DNA of 64,000 nt from Actibacterium sp. MT2.3-13A (GTDB lineage: Bacteria; Pseudomonadota; Alphaproteobacteria; Rhodobacterales; Rhodobacteraceae). The translations under genes were made by a program, and so were the position numbers. Positions 62,002-64,000 of this stretch are shown here, piece after piece. A model generated the notes under the pieces. That model was not told the origin of the DNA and searched no databases. It saw only the letters and a program-made list of their open reading frames with translations. The stretch lies in the NCBI RefSeq assembly GCF_018139985.1, contig NZ_JAGSOU010000007.1, forward strand, positions 62,001-126,000. The letters are read 5' to 3'. Position 1 is the first letter of the stretch. Every line of letters starts with the position of its first letter.

Positions 62002-63056
62002 TCCGGCTTCGACCGAAGGAACAGCAGCCTGAAGACGATCGGCGAGATCATGACCGCCACGGAGATGCGGGCAATGTGGTGGACCGCGACGAAGACCGGG
62101 TCCTCGCCGAGGGAGATGGAGATCAGGCTCATCTCAGCCAGGCCGCCGGGGGCGAAGGAGATGAACAGCAGCGGGACATGCATGCCGAACAGCTGTTTGA
62201 GGGCCAGCGCGGAAAGCGCCGCGATGCCGAGCGACGAGCAGAGCGCCAAAAAGCCGCTCGCCAGGCCGCGCAACAGCGCCGAGCCGGTCAGCCCCTTGAA
62301 CCGCGACCCCAGAACCGCGCCGATCGCCAACTGCGAGACCTTGACCAGTTCGCCGGGGACCTGGGCCGCGGTGATGCCGGTGGCGTGCAGCAAGGTGCTG
62401 AGCAGGAACGGGCCCACCATGATCCCCGCGGGCAGCCGGAGACGGGTCGAAACGCCGGCGCCGACAATCGCGGCGGCGGCAAGCAGCGCGACGTCCACGA
62501 GTGTCAGGGCGTGCGCGCCGGTTTCCATCACCACTCCGGCCGCGCTGCCGACCGCGTTGCCCAGCGCCAGCGACAGGATGGCCGGCACCGTCAGAACCGC
62601 CAGCGTCACCCGCACGAAATGCTGCATCGCCATGCTGGTGCCGTTGCCGCCGTAGGACTCTCCGATCAGCACGGCCTCCACCAGCCCGCCGGGGCTGGCC
62701 GCGAAATAGGCGGTGGTGCGGTCATAGCCGGCGACCTTTCGCAGGACATAGGTGTTCACCAGCTGGATCAGCATCGCGACGGGGCCGATGGCCAGCAGGC
62801 TGGGCCACCAGGTCAGCATCTGGTCGAGGATATCGGGCGACACGCGCGCGCCGATCATCAGGCCGATGATCGGGACGAAGACGAGCCGCGTATGCCGGGG
62901 CATGGCCATCGGCTGTCCCATCACCGTGAGCCCGGCAATCGCGGCGGCGGCGGTGAACAGAAGCGGGCCCAGCATCCACGGCAGCGGCAGGCCGATCTGT
63001 TGCGCGGCGAAGGCTCCGATCAATGCGGTGAAGGCTGTTGCGAGCTGTCCGATCAT
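61998..63056 (-). CDS. AbrB-family (DUF) membrane protein, putative transporter
   Basis: A 352-residue integral membrane protein with about ten helices in two repeats. LPLPWMLGPLLFTAAAAIAG and LPAGIMVGPFLLSTLLHATG start each repeat, and GYDRTTAYFAASPGGLVEAVLIGE and LLFISFAPGGLAEMSLISI are the paired family motifs. These bacterial AbrB-type membrane proteins (once tied to ammonia monooxygenase) have no firm function. The preferred start is ATG 63056. The gene does not obviously belong to the CoA operon. Confidence 0.8.
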   Translation of the reverse strand: MIGQLATAFTALIGAFAAQQIGLPLPWMLGPLLFTAAAAIAGLTVMGQPMAMPRHTRLVFVPIIGLMIGARVSPDILDQMLTWWPSLLAIGPVAMLIQLVNTYVLRKVAGYDRTTAYFAASPGGLVEAVLIGESYGGNGTSMAMQHFVRVTLAVLTVPAILSLALGNAVGSAAGVVMETGAHALTLVDVALLAAAAIVGAGVSTRLRLPAGIMVGPFLLSTLLHATGITAAQVPGELVKVSQLAIGAVLGSRFKGLTGSALLRGLASGFLALCSSLGIAALSALALKQLFGMHVPLLFISFAPGGLAEMSLISISLGEDPVFVAVHHIARISVAVMISPIVFRLLFLRSKPD

Positions 63057-63265
63057 GTGTCTGGCAATTCTCTGTCGCCCGCGCCGGGGGCCTTGGCGCC
63101 GGTCGGGATTGAGGGGTCTGATGCCTGTGCGGCAATACCGGATGTCGGAGGGCGACTGCCAGAGGTATTGTCCAACGTTCCTGCATACGAAAAAATGTTC
63201 CAAGAAAATTGCATTCTCCGTGGCCCCCCGTTTATCCATGCATTGCAGTAGGTAAGGGGGCGGCG

Positions 63266-64000
63266 GTGGGTGCATTCCCAGGCGAATTCATGGCTCTCGG
63301 CGCTGCGTTTGCGTTCGCTGCGGCCAATTTCTGCGTCTCGCAGACGACCCGTTCCGGCGGCGACAAGGGGACGGTGTTCTCGGTGCTGGTGACGCTGGTG
63401 ATGTCTGCCGGCGTCTGGCTGGCTGGGGGCGCGGGCGGGATCGAAGGGGGCGACCCGCTGGCCGGGGTGCTCTGGTTCGCGGTTGCCGGGGTCGCGGCCA
63501 TGGTGCTGGGGCGGACGCTTCTGTTCAGTTCGGTCCGGCAGTTGGGCGTGGCGCGCTCGTCGGCGGTGAAGCGCCTCAACCCGTTCTTTTCGGTGCTGCT
63601 GGCGTCGCTCCTGCTGGGAGAGGCGCTGACCGGCGGGGAGCTTGCGGGGGTCGTGCTGATCGCGCTGTCCTTCGGGCTGCTGATCCACGAGGCGCTGAGC
63701 CGGAGCGGGGACCGCGAGGCTCGGTCGATCCCGGCCTACGGGGTGGGCGTCGCGGCGGCGCTGTCCTACGCCTTTGCCTATGTCGCGCGCAAATACGGGC
63801 TTGCCGCGATGGACTCGCCGGCGTTGGGCACCTTCATCTCGGCGCTCAGCGGGCTTCTGGCCTTCGCGGTCATCGCCTGTTTTTCCCAGCGCTACCGGGC
63901 GAGTTTCCTGGGCATGTTCGCCTTTCTCGACCGCTGGGTGGTGGCGGCGTCGATCCTGATGTCCGCGGGGCAGATCCTGTTTTTCGCGGCGCTGGCCGTG
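63266..64000 (+). CDS. EamA/DMT-superfamily transporter, partial (runs off right edge)
   Basis: The visible 245 residues include about seven hydrophobic helices in the EamA pattern: FMALGAAFAFAAANFCVSQTT, ending of repeat one at LNPFFSVLLASLLLGEALTGGELAGVVLIALSFGLLI, and the start of the second repeat after residue 150. It is a drug/metabolite transporter of unknown substrate. GTG 63266 follows AAGGGGG, and ATG 63290 is an alternative. The C-terminus is outside the window. The 209-bp divergent gap before it (63057-63265) is AT-richer near 63180-63240 with no clear site. Confidence 0.82.
   Translation, partial: MGAFPGEFMALGAAFAFAAANFCVSQTTRSGGDKGTVFSVLVTLVMSAGVWLAGGAGGIEGGDPLAGVLWFAVAGVAAMVLGRTLLFSSVRQLGVARSSAVKRLNPFFSVLLASLLLGEALTGGELAGVVLIALSFGLLIHEALSRSGDREARSIPAYGVGVAAALSYAFAYVARKYGLAAMDSPALGTFISALSGLLAFAVIACFSQRYRASFLGMFAFLDRWVVAASILMSAGQILFFAALAV

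Overview
This is a 64-kb, very GC-rich chromosomal segment from an alphaproteobacterium, most likely a marine or salt-tolerant member of the Rhodobacteraceae/Roseobacteraceae. That placement is an inference from gene content (ectABC-ask, PotFGHI, several TRAP/ABC systems with GntR-FCD regulators, hemP) and strongly GC-biased third codon positions. Genes are tightly packed, often overlapping by 4-8 nt. I see no rRNA, tRNA, CRISPR array, insertion sequence, integrase or phage gene.

Layout. (1) 1-10.5 kb is a polyamine locus: a leftward potF-potG-potH-potI importer followed by a glutamine-synthetase-like ligase and the start of a flavin oxidase, and a rightward GntR/FCD regulator, puuA-like ligase, spuC-like aminotransferase and puuB-like oxidase. 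Two promoter-proximal copies of TTTGATCAAA probably bind the regulator. (2) 10.5-15.0 kb is the ectoine cluster: a MarR-type ectR divergent from ectA-ectB-ectC-ask, separated by an AT-rich promoter with a repeated TTAGACA element. (3) 15.0-16.8 kb holds hemP, a small unannotated frame beside it, and a CorC/HlyC-type membrane protein. (4) 16.9-23.5 kb is a complete N-ATPase operon (atpDCQRBEFAG), an alternative rotary ATPase. It is followed by a Lon-like protease with a degenerate ATPase centre and a small unknown protein. (5) 26.8-38.0 kb is a stress and repair island: RND efflux pump with adaptor, CapA-like protein, alpha/beta hydrolase, Fpg/Nei glycosylase, a FtsH protease and a fused isoaspartyl-methyltransferase/erythromycin-esterase-like protein. 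Its divergent or promoter gaps carry four FNR/FixK-type boxes (TTGAY-N4-RTCAA), so much of it is probably oxygen- or redox-controlled. (6) 38.3-47.9 kb is a GntR-led peptide-type ABC transporter operon with a cytoplasmic gamma-glutamyltransferase and a DUF1028 protein, then a second GntR/FCD regulator. (7) 47.9-54.4 kb is a TRAP transporter with a TauE/SafE exporter, a polysaccharide-deacetylase-like hydrolase and a second gamma-glutamyltransferase. TTGTATACAA palindromes sit before both the TRAP operon and the second transferase gene. (8) 54.6-56.9 kb is tex. (9) 57.0-62.0 kb is an acyl-CoA dehydrogenase, class III CoA-transferase, MaoC-type hydratase and CitE-type lyase operon with a divergent LysR regulator. 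Its gene content resembles itaconate degradation clusters. (10) The right edge has an AbrB-family membrane protein and a truncated EamA-type transporter.

Together the window combines nitrogen-rich organic solute scavenging (polyamines, peptides, gamma-glutamyl compounds, carboxylates), compatible-solute synthesis, and a putatively redox-regulated envelope, protein and DNA maintenance block beside an auxiliary ion-pumping ATPase. The most unusual signal is the coordinated set of FNR/FixK-like boxes in that maintenance block.
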